From contig NZ_WUPT01000001.1 of NCBI RefSeq assembly GCF_009830125.1, positions 744,001 through 808,000 on the forward strand: 64,000 nt of DNA. The letters are read 5' to 3'. Shown here in pieces: positions 33,219 to 42,135 of the stretch (the stretch's first letter is position 1; every line of letters starts with the position of its first letter). The notes under the pieces were generated by a model. That model was given only the letters and a program-made list of their open reading frames with translations. It was not told where the DNA came from and did no database searches. The stretch comes from Kangsaoukella pontilimi (GTDB taxonomy: Bacteria > Pseudomonadota > Alphaproteobacteria > Rhodobacterales > Rhodobacteraceae). Position numbers and translations under genes: made by a program.

Positions 33219-33660
33219 GAACGGAACATGGGTTTTGGTGGCTGACGGGCAGAAGGCCCTCATCCTTGAAAACCTCACCGACGGCGAGGACCCGCATCTC
33301 GACGTGACGGATGAAGAAACGAAAGAGAACCCGCAGACCCAGGACTGGGCGGCGAACCGGCGTGGACGCGTGCAGCAAAGCGCCAACGTGGGCAGCCACG
33401 CCTATTCGGACACCGACTGGCACGAGTTCGAGAAGGACAGATTTGCCAAGGACTTGGCGGACATTCTTTACAAGAAAGCTCACGCCGGAGAATTCGACCG
33501 TATCGTCCTTGTCGCCTCTCCCCAGGTGCTGGGCGTCCTTCGCGACGAACTGCACGACGAAGTGAAGAGCAAGATCGTGGGTGAGATCGACAAGACGCTG
33601 ACCAACCATCCGGTGAACGAGATCGAAGAAATCGTGAAGTCGGAGTTGAAGGCGGCCTGA
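33205..33660 (+). CDS. Host attachment family protein (eRF1-like fold)
   Basis: The 151-residue protein starts at ATG 33205 (MSILENGTWVLVADGQKALI), with GGGAG upstream. The body contains the family features: an N-terminal strand with VLVADGQKALILEN, a polar middle (ENPQTQDWAANRRGRVQQSA), then HEFEKDRFAKDLADILY and FDRIVLVASPQVLGVLR. Named for an Agrobacterium protein tied to plant attachment, the family is related to archaeal eRF1 domain-2 folds and may act on RNA or ribosomes; the real role is open. A terminator follows. Confidence 0.85.
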   Translation: MSILENGTWVLVADGQKALILENLTDGEDPHLDVTDEETKENPQTQDWAANRRGRVQQSANVGSHAYSDTDWHEFEKDRFAKDLADILYKKAHAGEFDRIVLVASPQVLGVLRDELHDEVKSKIVGEIDKTLTNHPVNEIEEIVKSELKAA

Positions 33661-33685
33661 TCAGGCATCTCGCAGAATGACAGAG

Positions 33686-33720
33686 CGCCCGTCTGAGTCT
33701 TCAGGCGGGCGTTCCCTTTT
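33686..33720 (+). terminator. Terminator after the host-attachment gene
   Basis: CGCCCGTCTGA-GTCT-TCAGGCGGGCG is an 11-bp stem with one T-G pair, followed by TTCCCTTTT. Its right arm overlaps the stop codon and last codons of the convergent LOG-family gene. Confidence 0.7.
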
Positions 33721-34261
33721 CCAGAACGGCCACAAGGTCATCGACGGTCGCAGCAACGGTAAACAGCCCCCGCAGCGTTTCCGCGGCAAAACCCTCATGG
33801 ATCACATGTTCTACAAGGGCGACAAGAGGTTGCCAGTAACCGTTCACGTCCAGAAGGACGATGGGCTTGGCGTGCAGACCGAGCTGAGCCCATGTCAGAA
33901 CCTCGAAAAATTCGTCCAGCGACCCCGCGCCGCCGGGCAGAACGGCGACAGCATCGGCATTCATGAACATCACCTTCTTTCGCTCGTGCATGGTCTCGGT
34001 GATGACGCGGTCGCCGAAGGCGCGGCGCGGCGCTTCGGTGGACAAGAGATGGGTCGGAATGACGCCAAGGGTCGGCGCGCCCGCGGTTGTCGCCGCATCC
34101 GCCACCGCCCCCATCAGCCCCACATCGCCCGCGCCATAGACCAGTCGCCAGCCGCGTGCCGCGATGGATCGGCCGAGCTCCGTCGCCGCGTCCCGGTACG
34201 CCGGATCGGCCCCGTCGCGAGAGCCACAATAGACGCAAAGCGAGAACGGGCGGTCTGTCAT
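33701..34261 (-). CDS. LOG-family Rossmann protein (TIGR00730)
   Basis: The 186-residue protein has the motifs of the LOG / lysine decarboxylase-like family: CVYCGSRDG near the start, GWRLVYGAGDVGLMGAVADA, ERKKVMFMNADAVAVLPGG, and the catalytic PGGAGSLDEFFE (the usual PGGxGTxxE with Ser for Thr). Members hydrolyse cytokinin riboside 5'-monophosphate or other nucleoside monophosphates. Whether this one makes cytokinin-type bases in the cell is unknown. It is divergent from the LysM gene. Confidence 0.92.
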   Translation of the reverse strand: MTDRPFSLCVYCGSRDGADPAYRDAATELGRSIAARGWRLVYGAGDVGLMGAVADAATTAGAPTLGVIPTHLLSTEAPRRAFGDRVITETMHERKKVMFMNADAVAVLPGGAGSLDEFFEVLTWAQLGLHAKPIVLLDVNGYWQPLVALVEHVIHEGFAAETLRGLFTVAATVDDLVAVLEKGTPA

Positions 34262-34389
34262 GGTCCAAATCCTTCTGGCGAAAGGGGTTTTGACCCCTGA
34301 TAGCGGCGTTGCTATGGTCTCTCAAGCGCGGTGGGGACAAGTTGATGCCGCGCTCAAAGGGATGGGGCCCCGGTACAGGAGACGATCGG

Positions 34390-35853
34390 GTGAAAGGGAC
34401 ATGGGTTGGCGGCGCTCTGGCCGTCATTATCGCGATCTTGCTGATCGTCTATTTCGCGCTGCGCGACACCGATGAGGTGCCGGTTGCAGCGGTCCCCGAG
34501 GCATCCGAACCAGTGCCTGCGCCGGTCGTGATCGACAGCGGAAGCGAGCCGTCTCCGGCGCCAGAGGATAGCGCCGACGCTGTGTCTGACGACGAGTCGG
34601 ACGCAGAAGCCTCAGGGAAAGAGGTATCCGACATCGCCGCCGCCGAGCCCGCACAGGCCGCCGACACCGACGCTGAACCCGCCCGACCCTCCGCCACATT
34701 CGACATCGTACGCGTCGAGCCGGATGGCGAGACCGTTATCGCGGGGCGGGCCTCGCCCGGGTCGACCGTGACGGTGCTTCTGGACGGAGAGCCGGTAGGC
34801 GAGGCGCTGGTCGGACCGGATGGCGGCTTCGTGGCGCTTCTGTCGCTTGGCCGGTCGGACCGGCCCCGCGTCGTGTCTCTGTCAGAGGTCTTTGCCGATG
34901 GCAGCGAGATGATCGCCGAGGCGACCATCATCCTCGCGCCGAGCCCCGAGATCATGGTCGCCGAGGCGGACCCCGCGGCGGCGCCGACTGAAGCGCCCAC
35001 GACCGAAACAGCCGGTGATGCGTCAGCGACCGTCGAGCCAACCCAAGCGGATGAGACAGTCGCAAACGCCCCCGCCGCGCCCGCCGAGACCGTCATCTCC
35101 GACCAGCAGGCTACTGAGGAAGTGACCGAAGGCACCGCGACCGAAAGCGTTTCGGGCGAAGACATCGCGGCGGCAGACGAACCACTCACCGAAACGCCGG
35201 TTTCGGAAAGCGCTGAAGGGACTGGCGCAGCTGAGGTGGCTGCAGCGCCCGAGACCGCGCCCGATGCACCCGCCACATCCCCGGTCAGCCAAAACGCGCC
35301 CGAGCAACTTTCGGCCCCGACCGTTCTTCTGGCCGACAGCACCGGCGTGCGCGTCCTGCAATCCGCAGGTGACGCGCCCGAGGTGCAGGACAACGTTTCC
35401 ATCGACGCGATCAGCTATGACAGCGAGGGCGAGGTGGCGGTGACGGGCCGGTCGACCGGCTCGACCTCGGTGAGGGTCTATCTGGACAACCGCCCGCTTC
35501 TGGACGCGCCAATCGAGGCCGATGGCGGATGGCGGGCCGACCTGCCCGAGATCGACACCGGCACCTACACGCTCAGGGTCGACGAACTGAACGACGCGGG
35601 CCAAGTCGTGAGCCGGGCCGAAACGCCCTTCCGCCGCGAGGCGGTCGAGGCCATTCGCGCGCTTGACGATGGCCGGACCGAGCGCGCGCCGGTGGCCCTG
35701 GTCACGGTTCAGCCCGGCAACACGCTTTGGGGCATCGCGCGCGAGCGCTATGGCGAGGGCATTCTCTATGTCCGCGTCTTCGAGGCCAACACCGACCGCA
35801 TTCGCAATCCCGACCTGATCTATCCCGGACAGATCTTCACCGTGCCCGAGTGA
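34390..35853 (+). CDS. Membrane-anchored LysM-domain protein with Ig-like domains
   Basis: I favour GTG 34390 because AGGAG lies 8 bases upstream; ATG 34345 and TTG 34309 in the same frame are alternatives. The 487-residue protein has one N-terminal membrane segment (about residues 7-25), an acidic Ala/Glu/Pro linker, an Ig-like domain (FDIVRVEPDGETVIAGRASP), a second very long Ala/Glu/Thr linker of about 120 residues, a second Ig-like domain (VAVTGRSTGSTSVRVYLDN), and a C-terminal LysM domain (VQPGNTLWGIARERYGEGIL). It probably reaches from the inner membrane to peptidoglycan. Confidence 0.88.
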   Translation: MKGTWVGGALAVIIAILLIVYFALRDTDEVPVAAVPEASEPVPAPVVIDSGSEPSPAPEDSADAVSDDESDAEASGKEVSDIAAAEPAQAADTDAEPARPSATFDIVRVEPDGETVIAGRASPGSTVTVLLDGEPVGEALVGPDGGFVALLSLGRSDRPRVVSLSEVFADGSEMIAEATIILAPSPEIMVAEADPAAAPTEAPTTETAGDASATVEPTQADETVANAPAAPAETVISDQQATEEVTEGTATESVSGEDIAAADEPLTETPVSESAEGTGAAEVAAAPETAPDAPATSPVSQNAPEQLSAPTVLLADSTGVRVLQSAGDAPEVQDNVSIDAISYDSEGEVAVTGRSTGSTSVRVYLDNRPLLDAPIEADGGWRADLPEIDTGTYTLRVDELNDAGQVVSRAETPFRREAVEAIRALDDGRTERAPVALVTVQPGNTLWGIARERYGEGILYVRVFEANTDRIRNPDLIYPGQIFTVPE

Positions 35854-35908
35854 TCTGGCCATTCCTGCGGCGTGGCTCTAGGGTCGCGCGGCAGCGGAGA
35901 AGACAGGC

Positions 35909-37747
35909 ATGAGCGATACCTTTTCGGCCGAACGCGAGCGCAGGAGCGGCCTGCGCACGATACGCAAGGTCGCCCCTTATCTCTGGCCCGACGGCATGGG
36001 TTGGGTGAAGCGCCGCGTGGTCCTGTCCATGCTGGCTCTGCTGGTGGCCAAGGTGATCTCGGTTTCGACGCCTTTCTTCTACAAAGCCGCCGTCGATGCG
36101 CTGGCGGGCGAGGGCGCGGACCCCGCCTGGGCGCTTGGCCTCGGAGCAGTCGGGCTGACCGTGGCCTACGGGCTGGCGCGTCTGATGGGCGTGGGCTTCC
36201 AGCAGGTGCAGAACATGATCTTCGCCGCTGTGGGCCAGCGGGCGCTGAGGCAACTGGCGCTCGAGACCTTCACCCATATCCACCGCTTGAGTATGCGCTA
36301 CCACATCACGCGCAAGACCGGCGGGCTGAGCCGGATCATCGAGCGCGGGGTCAAGGGCGTCGAGTTCCTGCTTCGCTTCCTCCTGTTCTCCATCGGCCCG
36401 CTGGTGCTGGAGCTTGCGCTCATCGGGATCATCCTGGCCGTGGTCTTCGACTGGACCTATCTGGCCATCGTGGCGGTCACCATCGGAATCTACATCTGGT
36501 TCACCTTCGCCGTCACCGAGTGGCGCGTGAAGATCCGCAAGGAGATGAACGAGCAGGATACCGACGCCAACCAGAAGGCCATCGACAGCCTGCTGAACTT
36601 TGAGACCGTCAAGTATTTCGGCGCCGAGGCGCGCGAGGCCGAGCGCTATGACGGGGCGATGGAGCGCTATGTCGCCGCCGCCCTCAAGACGCAATACACG
36701 CTCGGCTTCCTGAACTTCGGCCAGTCCTTCCTTATCACCTGCGGGCTGGTGGGCGTAATGGTGCTTGCCGCCATGGGCGTCGCGGACGGGCGGCTGACCG
36801 TGGGCGATTTCGTGATGGTGAACGCCTACATGATCCAGATCACCATGCCGCTGAACTTCCTTGGCACGGTCTATCGCGAAATCCGACAGAGCCTTATCGA
36901 CATGGGCGACATGTTCGATCTGTTGGAGCAACCGCAGGAGGTCAGCGACAAGCCGGGCGCAAAGGCTCTCAAGGTCACGGGCGGAGAGGTCTCCTTCGAG
37001 GATGTGCATTTCGGCTACGACCCGGCGCGGCCCATCCTGAAGGGGGTTACGCTGCATGTGCCGGCCGGTCAGACGGTGGCCATTGTCGGCCCGTCGGGGT
37101 CTGGCAAGTCGACCATAGGTCGGCTTTTATTCCGTTTCTACGACGTGGGCGGTGGCGCGCTGAAGATCGACGGGCAGGACGTGCGCGACGTGACCCAGGA
37201 CAGCCTCCACGCCCAGATCGGCGTAGTGCCGCAGGACACGGTGCTCTTCAACGACACCATTTTCTACAACATCGCCTATGGCCGCCCCGAAGCGACCCGC
37301 GCTGAGGTGATCGAGGCTGCCCGCGCCGCCAAGATCGACACCTTCATCGAAAGTCTGCCCGAAGGCTATCAGACCGCCGTGGGCGAGCGCGGTCTCAAGC
37401 TCTCCGGCGGCGAGAAGCAGCGTGTGGGTATCGCCCGGACGCTCCTCAAAAATCCTCCGATCCTGCTTCTGGACGAGGCGACGAGCGCGCTCGACACCGA
37501 GACCGAAGTGGAAATCCAGAGCGAGCTGAAAGCCATGGGCAAAGGCCGGACGGTCCTTACAATCGCGCATCGTCTCTCAACGATTGCGGATGCGGATCGG
37601 ATCGTCGTTCTCGAAAAGGGCGTCATCGTGGAAGAAGGCACGCATGACGAACTGTTGGCGGCCGAGGGCCGGTACTATGGCCTCTGGCAGCGGCAGGCCT
37701 CCGGCGAAGAGGATGAGGACCGGTCAGTTGTCAGAGAGGCGGGCTAG
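35909..37747 (+). CDS. ATM1-type ABC exporter (fused membrane and ATPase domains)
   Basis: The 612-residue half-transporter has six membrane helices (about residues 35-330) with the ATM1 features FFYKAAVDAL, RYHITRKTGGLSRIIERG and NFETVKYFGAE, then an ATPase domain with Walker A GPSGSGKST (394-402), signature LSGGEKQRV and Walker B ILLLDEATSALD. Mitochondrial Atm1 and bacterial Atm1 export glutathione-linked sulphur or metal compounds, supporting Fe-S assembly or heavy-metal resistance. It forms a homodimer. It starts 55 bp after the LysM gene on the same strand. Confidence 0.93.
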   Translation: MSDTFSAERERRSGLRTIRKVAPYLWPDGMGWVKRRVVLSMLALLVAKVISVSTPFFYKAAVDALAGEGADPAWALGLGAVGLTVAYGLARLMGVGFQQVQNMIFAAVGQRALRQLALETFTHIHRLSMRYHITRKTGGLSRIIERGVKGVEFLLRFLLFSIGPLVLELALIGIILAVVFDWTYLAIVAVTIGIYIWFTFAVTEWRVKIRKEMNEQDTDANQKAIDSLLNFETVKYFGAEAREAERYDGAMERYVAAALKTQYTLGFLNFGQSFLITCGLVGVMVLAAMGVADGRLTVGDFVMVNAYMIQITMPLNFLGTVYREIRQSLIDMGDMFDLLEQPQEVSDKPGAKALKVTGGEVSFEDVHFGYDPARPILKGVTLHVPAGQTVAIVGPSGSGKSTIGRLLFRFYDVGGGALKIDGQDVRDVTQDSLHAQIGVVPQDTVLFNDTIFYNIAYGRPEATRAEVIEAARAAKIDTFIESLPEGYQTAVGERGLKLSGGEKQRVGIARTLLKNPPILLLDEATSALDTETEVEIQSELKAMGKGRTVLTIAHRLSTIADADRIVVLEKGVIVEEGTHDELLAAEGRYYGLWQRQASGEEDEDRSVVREAG

Positions 37748-37778
37748 GGCCGTCCTGACAGGCGATATGGGTGTGCAT

Positions 37779-38468
37779 TCATTCGATGATGCCGAGCAGC
37801 ACATATCGCGACAGGCTGAAGAGCGACGCGATCTCGTAGGTGAGCAGAAAGAGCAGCGCATACCCAACAGGCTCGCGTTTCTCGAATAAAGGGACAATTC
37901 CGCTCCAGGCCACGACGCGCCGGATGGGTGGCAGCAGCGCTAGCACGCAGAGCGCCCCGATGGACCATCCGGCAAGAACGTCCGACGGCCAATGCAGCCC
38001 GGAAACGATGCGTGGGACCGAAACAATGAAGACAGTCCACAGGATCAGGAAGAGCCCGGTCTTTCGGTGGAGCAGCAGCATCCCGACTGCAAGTGCCATA
38101 CCAAGAGAGGCATGATCGCTCGGCATTGAATTCCACCCGTCAAGGATGGTGGTGTCCTGCCTTTCCCGGAGAACCACGTCGAGGCCCTCGGTGTGGATGG
38201 GGCGCGTATTGAGCGGCAGGAAATTCGCAAGCGCGCGCGTGATCCCTACAGAGGCAGAAACCATGAGCGCTACGGCAACTAGCCTGATACGCAGGTCTGT
38301 CCGGGCTTCCGCAGTGTCGGGTAAGAACCATAGCGCCCAGAAGGCCATCATGTATGGGACGGTGCGAAAGTGGTACTGCGAAAGAAACAAATTCAAGACT
38401 GCCGAAACGGCGTCATTGTAATCATTAAAACCGTTAAGCCACTGAAATACGAGCTGATCCAAATTCAT
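37779..38468 (-). CDS. PAP2-family phosphatase (membrane)
   Basis: The 229-residue protein starts at ATG 38468 (MNLDQLVFQWLNGFNDYND); a TTG five codons earlier is possible. It has about five membrane segments and the three PAP2 motifs: NFLPLNTRP, SMPSDHASL (Asp replaces the usual Gly of PSGH) and RIVSGLHWPSDVLAG. It would remove phosphate from a lipid-linked substrate such as undecaprenyl or phosphatidyl phosphates. The DNA is visibly less GC-rich than its neighbours, with many AAT, TTG and TTT codons, which hints at transfer. Confidence 0.88.
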   Translation of the reverse strand: MNLDQLVFQWLNGFNDYNDAVSAVLNLFLSQYHFRTVPYMMAFWALWFLPDTAEARTDLRIRLVAVALMVSASVGITRALANFLPLNTRPIHTEGLDVVLRERQDTTILDGWNSMPSDHASLGMALAVGMLLLHRKTGLFLILWTVFIVSVPRIVSGLHWPSDVLAGWSIGALCVLALLPPIRRVVAWSGIVPLFEKREPVGYALLFLLTYEIASLFSLSRYVLLGIIE

Positions 38469-38568
38469 TAGCACCCCCACCAAGCAATCATGGGGTGTGG
38501 GGAGGAATAGTCAACCGCCGGGTCTTAGCTCTCCCGGCCGAGACAGATCATGGCATGGGGTCAGGCGT

Positions 38569-41500
38569 CTACTCTGCGGCTCTCAGCGGAGCGCCTTCGC
38601 GTGGCCTTGCGGGCAAGTCGTCGAACTCCCAGACGAGGTCGGTGTTCTTCACCTTGCGGGCCGCGCGGCGCAGCGCAAGATCCCGAGCAGGTTTCGACCC
38701 TGCGCCGTGCGACAGCGCCCGAAGCTGCGTGAAGGACCGGTAGGCGCCGGTCGATATCCAGACGCGCAGGGCAAGCATCGACGGTGTGAAGATCAGCGTC
38801 AGGACCGTCGCGATGCCTAGGCCGAACACAACCGCCGTGGCGAGCTGCTTCCACCAGAGCGCCGTCGGGCTGTCGATGGAATAGCCGCCTCCGATGAAGT
38901 CGAGGCTGAGGCCGAACATCATGGGTGCCAGACCCGCCATGGTAGTGATTGTCGTCAGCAGAACAGGGCGGATACGCGCTTCGGCGGTCCGGACGATGGC
39001 TTCGATCCGGGGCATGTATTGTAAGTATTCCTGATAGGTGTCGATCAGGACAATGTTGTTGTTCACCACGATCCCCGCAAGCGCGACGATCCCCGTACCG
39101 GTCATGATGATCGAGAAGGGCTGATCCATCACCAGCATCCCGATAAGCACACCCGTTGTGGACAGGACCACCGCGAGAAGGACCAGAACCGCGTTGTAGA
39201 ACGAGTTGAACTGCGCCAGCAGGATAATGAACATCAGCCCGAGCGCCGCCGAGAAACCGACCTGCAGGAAGGCCTGGCTTTCCGCCTGATCCTCCTGGTC
39301 GCCGGTCCATTCCCAGTCGACGCCGGCGGGGAGAGGGCGTTCGGTCTCAAGCCACTCGGTCAACGCCGCGATCCGCTCATTCGCAGTCAGCGGCTGGCCC
39401 GCGTCATTCACCAGTCCCGGCGCCACATCCGCCTTAACGTCGAAATAGCGTTTCTGCCCGACACGGTTGATCTGGGCCAGCTGCGCGACCGGCTCGCGGG
39501 TGATGAAGTTGGACAGAGGAACCAGACCGCCCGGCGTCCGCACCTTGAGCGTGTCGAGCGTGGATAGAACGCGGTCCTCTTCGGGCAGGCGCACGCGGAT
39601 CTCGATTTCCTCGTCAGAGGTATCGACCCGCATCGTGTCCAGAAGAATGCCGCGCGTGACAAGCTGCACCATGCCGCCCACCGTGGCCACATCCGCGCCA
39701 TAACGGCCCGCCTTCTCGACATCGACATTGATCTGCCAGTCGATGCCGGGCAGGGGACGGTTGTCCTCGATATCGATCAGGCCTTCGGTACTCTCGAACT
39801 TTGCACGAACAAGGCGCGTTGTTTCCAGCAGCTCGTCCCAGTCGTCGCCCTTCAGGCGCAAATGGACCGGCTTGCCCGAGGCTGGGCCGCGCGACAGGTT
39901 CAGGATCTCGATACGAATGCCGGGGATCTGGTCAAGACGTGCTTGCAGCACCTCGAGCACGCGATCGCCGTCGAGATCCTCCAGAGGTACGTCATTCGCA
40001 GCGGCGTATGCGGCGCGGTCTTCCCACGGGATAAGCTCGATCTGGACCTGCCCGATCGTGTCGTTGGGGCCGGACGCGCCGCCTGTATTGGCGTTCAGCC
40101 CTCCGGCACCGGCAAAGGCGAAGGTGCTGTCGACGCCTTCGGTGGTCAGGATGATGTCCTCTGCCTGTCGGACCAGCGCGTCCTTCTCGGACAGAGACAG
40201 GTTACCCCGCGCCCGGACATAGACGATGGCCTGTTCCGGTTCGCTCTCGACGAAGAACTCCACGCCGTTATTGTTCTGACCGAAATAGCCGAAGACCGAG
40301 ACCACGAAGAACGCGATGGCCGCGATCGAGACCAGCGGCATGATCGGATTGCCCGCGATCAGGTTGATGAAGCGTCCGAACAGAGTGCGGCGATAGCCGG
40401 CATCGATCCGCGTCCGCCGCCGCTCGATCCGGGCCGCGCCAAGGACGACCGAGGCCGCCATCGCCGAAGCGATGAAAAGCACCGCGCCGAAAAGCGACCC
40501 CTGGACGCCTGCGCCGTCGCCCAGAAGATAAGTCGGGTTCAGCACCTGCATTGCGGCGATGAACATCATGTACAGGACGGGCGGCACCAGAAGCGCACGG
40601 AGCCACCAGGGCGCCACGCGGATCAGCGCATCCGATCCGCGTTCGAAAACACGGCTCATCCGGCCCGCGACCCCGCCCATCACGGGCAGATAGATCAGCG
40701 CGACCACCAGAGAGGCCGACAGCACGAAGATCAGCGTGACGGGCAGCATCCCCATGAACTGACCCGGCACGCCTGGCCAGAACAGCATCGGAAGGAACGC
40801 GCAAAGCGTCGTCGCGGTCGAGGACACCACCGGCCAGAACATCCGCTTGGCTGCCTCCACATAGGCCGCCATGGGGCCCGTGCCTTCCTGAATGCGCTTG
40901 TCCGCGTATTCGACGACGACGATGGCGCCATCCACCAGCATACCAACGGCCAGAATCAGCCCGAACATCACGATGTTCGAGATCGGCACCTCCATGATCG
41001 CCAATAGCGCGAAACACAGAAGGAAGGAGGTCGGAATAGCGAAGCCCACCAGAAGCGCCGAGCGCGAGCCGAGCGTCGCCAGCACGACAATCATGACCAG
41101 CGCGATAGCCGTCAGGACCGAGCCTTCAAGCTGGCTGACCATGGATTCGATCACCCGGCTCTGGTCGTTGGACGTGCCGACATCGATGGCCTGCTGCAGC
41201 TCGGGTGGCCAGGACGCACGTTCGGCGTCGATCTCTGCCTTCACCAGCTCGCTCAGCTCGATGATGTTGAAGCCCTTCCGCTTCACCACCTGCAGCGCAA
41301 CCGTGTTCACACCGTCGAAGCGCGCCGTACCGGCCCGGTCCTCGAAGGTCAGTCGGATATCGGCCAGATCGCCAAGCGTGATCACCCGGTCGCCGTTTAC
41401 CTTGACCGGCAGATTGTAGATGTCCTGCTGTTCGTCGAAAGACGACGGGATTTTGACCGCGAAGGCTCCGGTCTCGGTTTCGATCTCGCCTGCCGCGATC

Positions 41501-42135
41501 AACTGGTTGTTGTTGACGACCACGTTGATCAGTTCGCCAGCGGTGACGTTGTAGGCCTCAAGCCGCAAGGGATCGATGACGACTTCGACCATCTCGTCGC
41601 GATGACCCGTCAGGGCGGCTTCGAGCACCGGCTCGAGACCTTCAAGACGGTCCTGCAAGTCCTTGGCAACGCGCAGCAAAGTCCGCTCGGGCAGGGCGCC
41701 CGTCAGGTTGACGATGATGATCGGAAATTCCGAGAAATTGAATTCGTCGATGGTGTACTGATCGGCGCCTGCGGGAAACTGGCTTTCGGCCTTCGACATG
41801 GCGTCGCGGACATCGGCCATGATCTTGGTCTTGTCCCAGCCGAATTCGAATTCGAGCACCACGATGGCATAGCCCTCGGCCGCCGTCCCGCTCATCTTCT
41901 TGAGCCCGTCGAGATCGGCAAGCTCTGTCTCCATCGGCTTCACGAGCAGTTTTTCACTGTCCTCCGCCGAGATGCCGGGAAAGGGAACAGACACGAAAAG
42001 CGCCGGAATCTCGATATCCGGCTCACCTTCCTTCGGCAGACCCGCATAGGAGAACGCGCCTGCCAGGATAGACAGCACGATAAAGGCGATGACCATTCGG
42101 GCACGGCTTGCGGCCCAGTCGACGACACCCGTCAT
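38569..42135 (-). CDS. RND efflux transporter, inner-membrane pump subunit
   Basis: At 1,188 residues this is longer than the usual 1,020-1,050 of AcrB-like pumps; the excess lies in extra hydrophobic stretches around residues 500-590 and a longer C-terminus. Typical features include the N-terminal membrane helix, ILAVGMLVDGAIVVVEYADK with the proton-relay Asp, periplasmic porter domains with the internal repeat, and FSIIMTGTGIVALAGIVVNN. It drives proton-coupled export. The start codon overlaps the stop of the adaptor gene by 4 bp. No outer-membrane channel gene is nearby. Confidence 0.95.
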   Translation of the reverse strand: MTGVVDWAASRARMVIAFIVLSILAGAFSYAGLPKEGEPDIEIPALFVSVPFPGISAEDSEKLLVKPMETELADLDGLKKMSGTAAEGYAIVVLEFEFGWDKTKIMADVRDAMSKAESQFPAGADQYTIDEFNFSEFPIIIVNLTGALPERTLLRVAKDLQDRLEGLEPVLEAALTGHRDEMVEVVIDPLRLEAYNVTAGELINVVVNNNQLIAAGEIETETGAFAVKIPSSFDEQQDIYNLPVKVNGDRVITLGDLADIRLTFEDRAGTARFDGVNTVALQVVKRKGFNIIELSELVKAEIDAERASWPPELQQAIDVGTSNDQSRVIESMVSQLEGSVLTAIALVMIVVLATLGSRSALLVGFAIPTSFLLCFALLAIMEVPISNIVMFGLILAVGMLVDGAIVVVEYADKRIQEGTGPMAAYVEAAKRMFWPVVSSTATTLCAFLPMLFWPGVPGQFMGMLPVTLIFVLSASLVVALIYLPVMGGVAGRMSRVFERGSDALIRVAPWWLRALLVPPVLYMMFIAAMQVLNPTYLLGDGAGVQGSLFGAVLFIASAMAASVVLGAARIERRRTRIDAGYRRTLFGRFINLIAGNPIMPLVSIAAIAFFVVSVFGYFGQNNNGVEFFVESEPEQAIVYVRARGNLSLSEKDALVRQAEDIILTTEGVDSTFAFAGAGGLNANTGGASGPNDTIGQVQIELIPWEDRAAYAAANDVPLEDLDGDRVLEVLQARLDQIPGIRIEILNLSRGPASGKPVHLRLKGDDWDELLETTRLVRAKFESTEGLIDIEDNRPLPGIDWQINVDVEKAGRYGADVATVGGMVQLVTRGILLDTMRVDTSDEEIEIRVRLPEEDRVLSTLDTLKVRTPGGLVPLSNFITREPVAQLAQINRVGQKRYFDVKADVAPGLVNDAGQPLTANERIAALTEWLETERPLPAGVDWEWTGDQEDQAESQAFLQVGFSAALGLMFIILLAQFNSFYNAVLVLLAVVLSTTGVLIGMLVMDQPFSIIMTGTGIVALAGIVVNNNIVLIDTYQEYLQYMPRIEAIVRTAEARIRPVLLTTITTMAGLAPMMFGLSLDFIGGGYSIDSPTALWWKQLATAVVFGLGIATVLTLIFTPSMLALRVWISTGAYRSFTQLRALSHGAGSKPARDLALRRAARKVKNTDLVWEFDDLPARPREGAPLRAAE

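Noticed and set aside
33205-33660. Host-attachment protein as a phage-defence or plant-interaction island
   Set aside because: The neighbours are sodB and a LOG-family gene, with no mobile element or defence gene nearby. The family name alone is not evidence.
38472-38503. C-rich/G-rich inverted repeat before the PAP2 gene as an attenuator
   Set aside because: Pairing is imperfect, there is no T-run, and it overlaps the presumed ribosome-binding region; the evidence is too weak.
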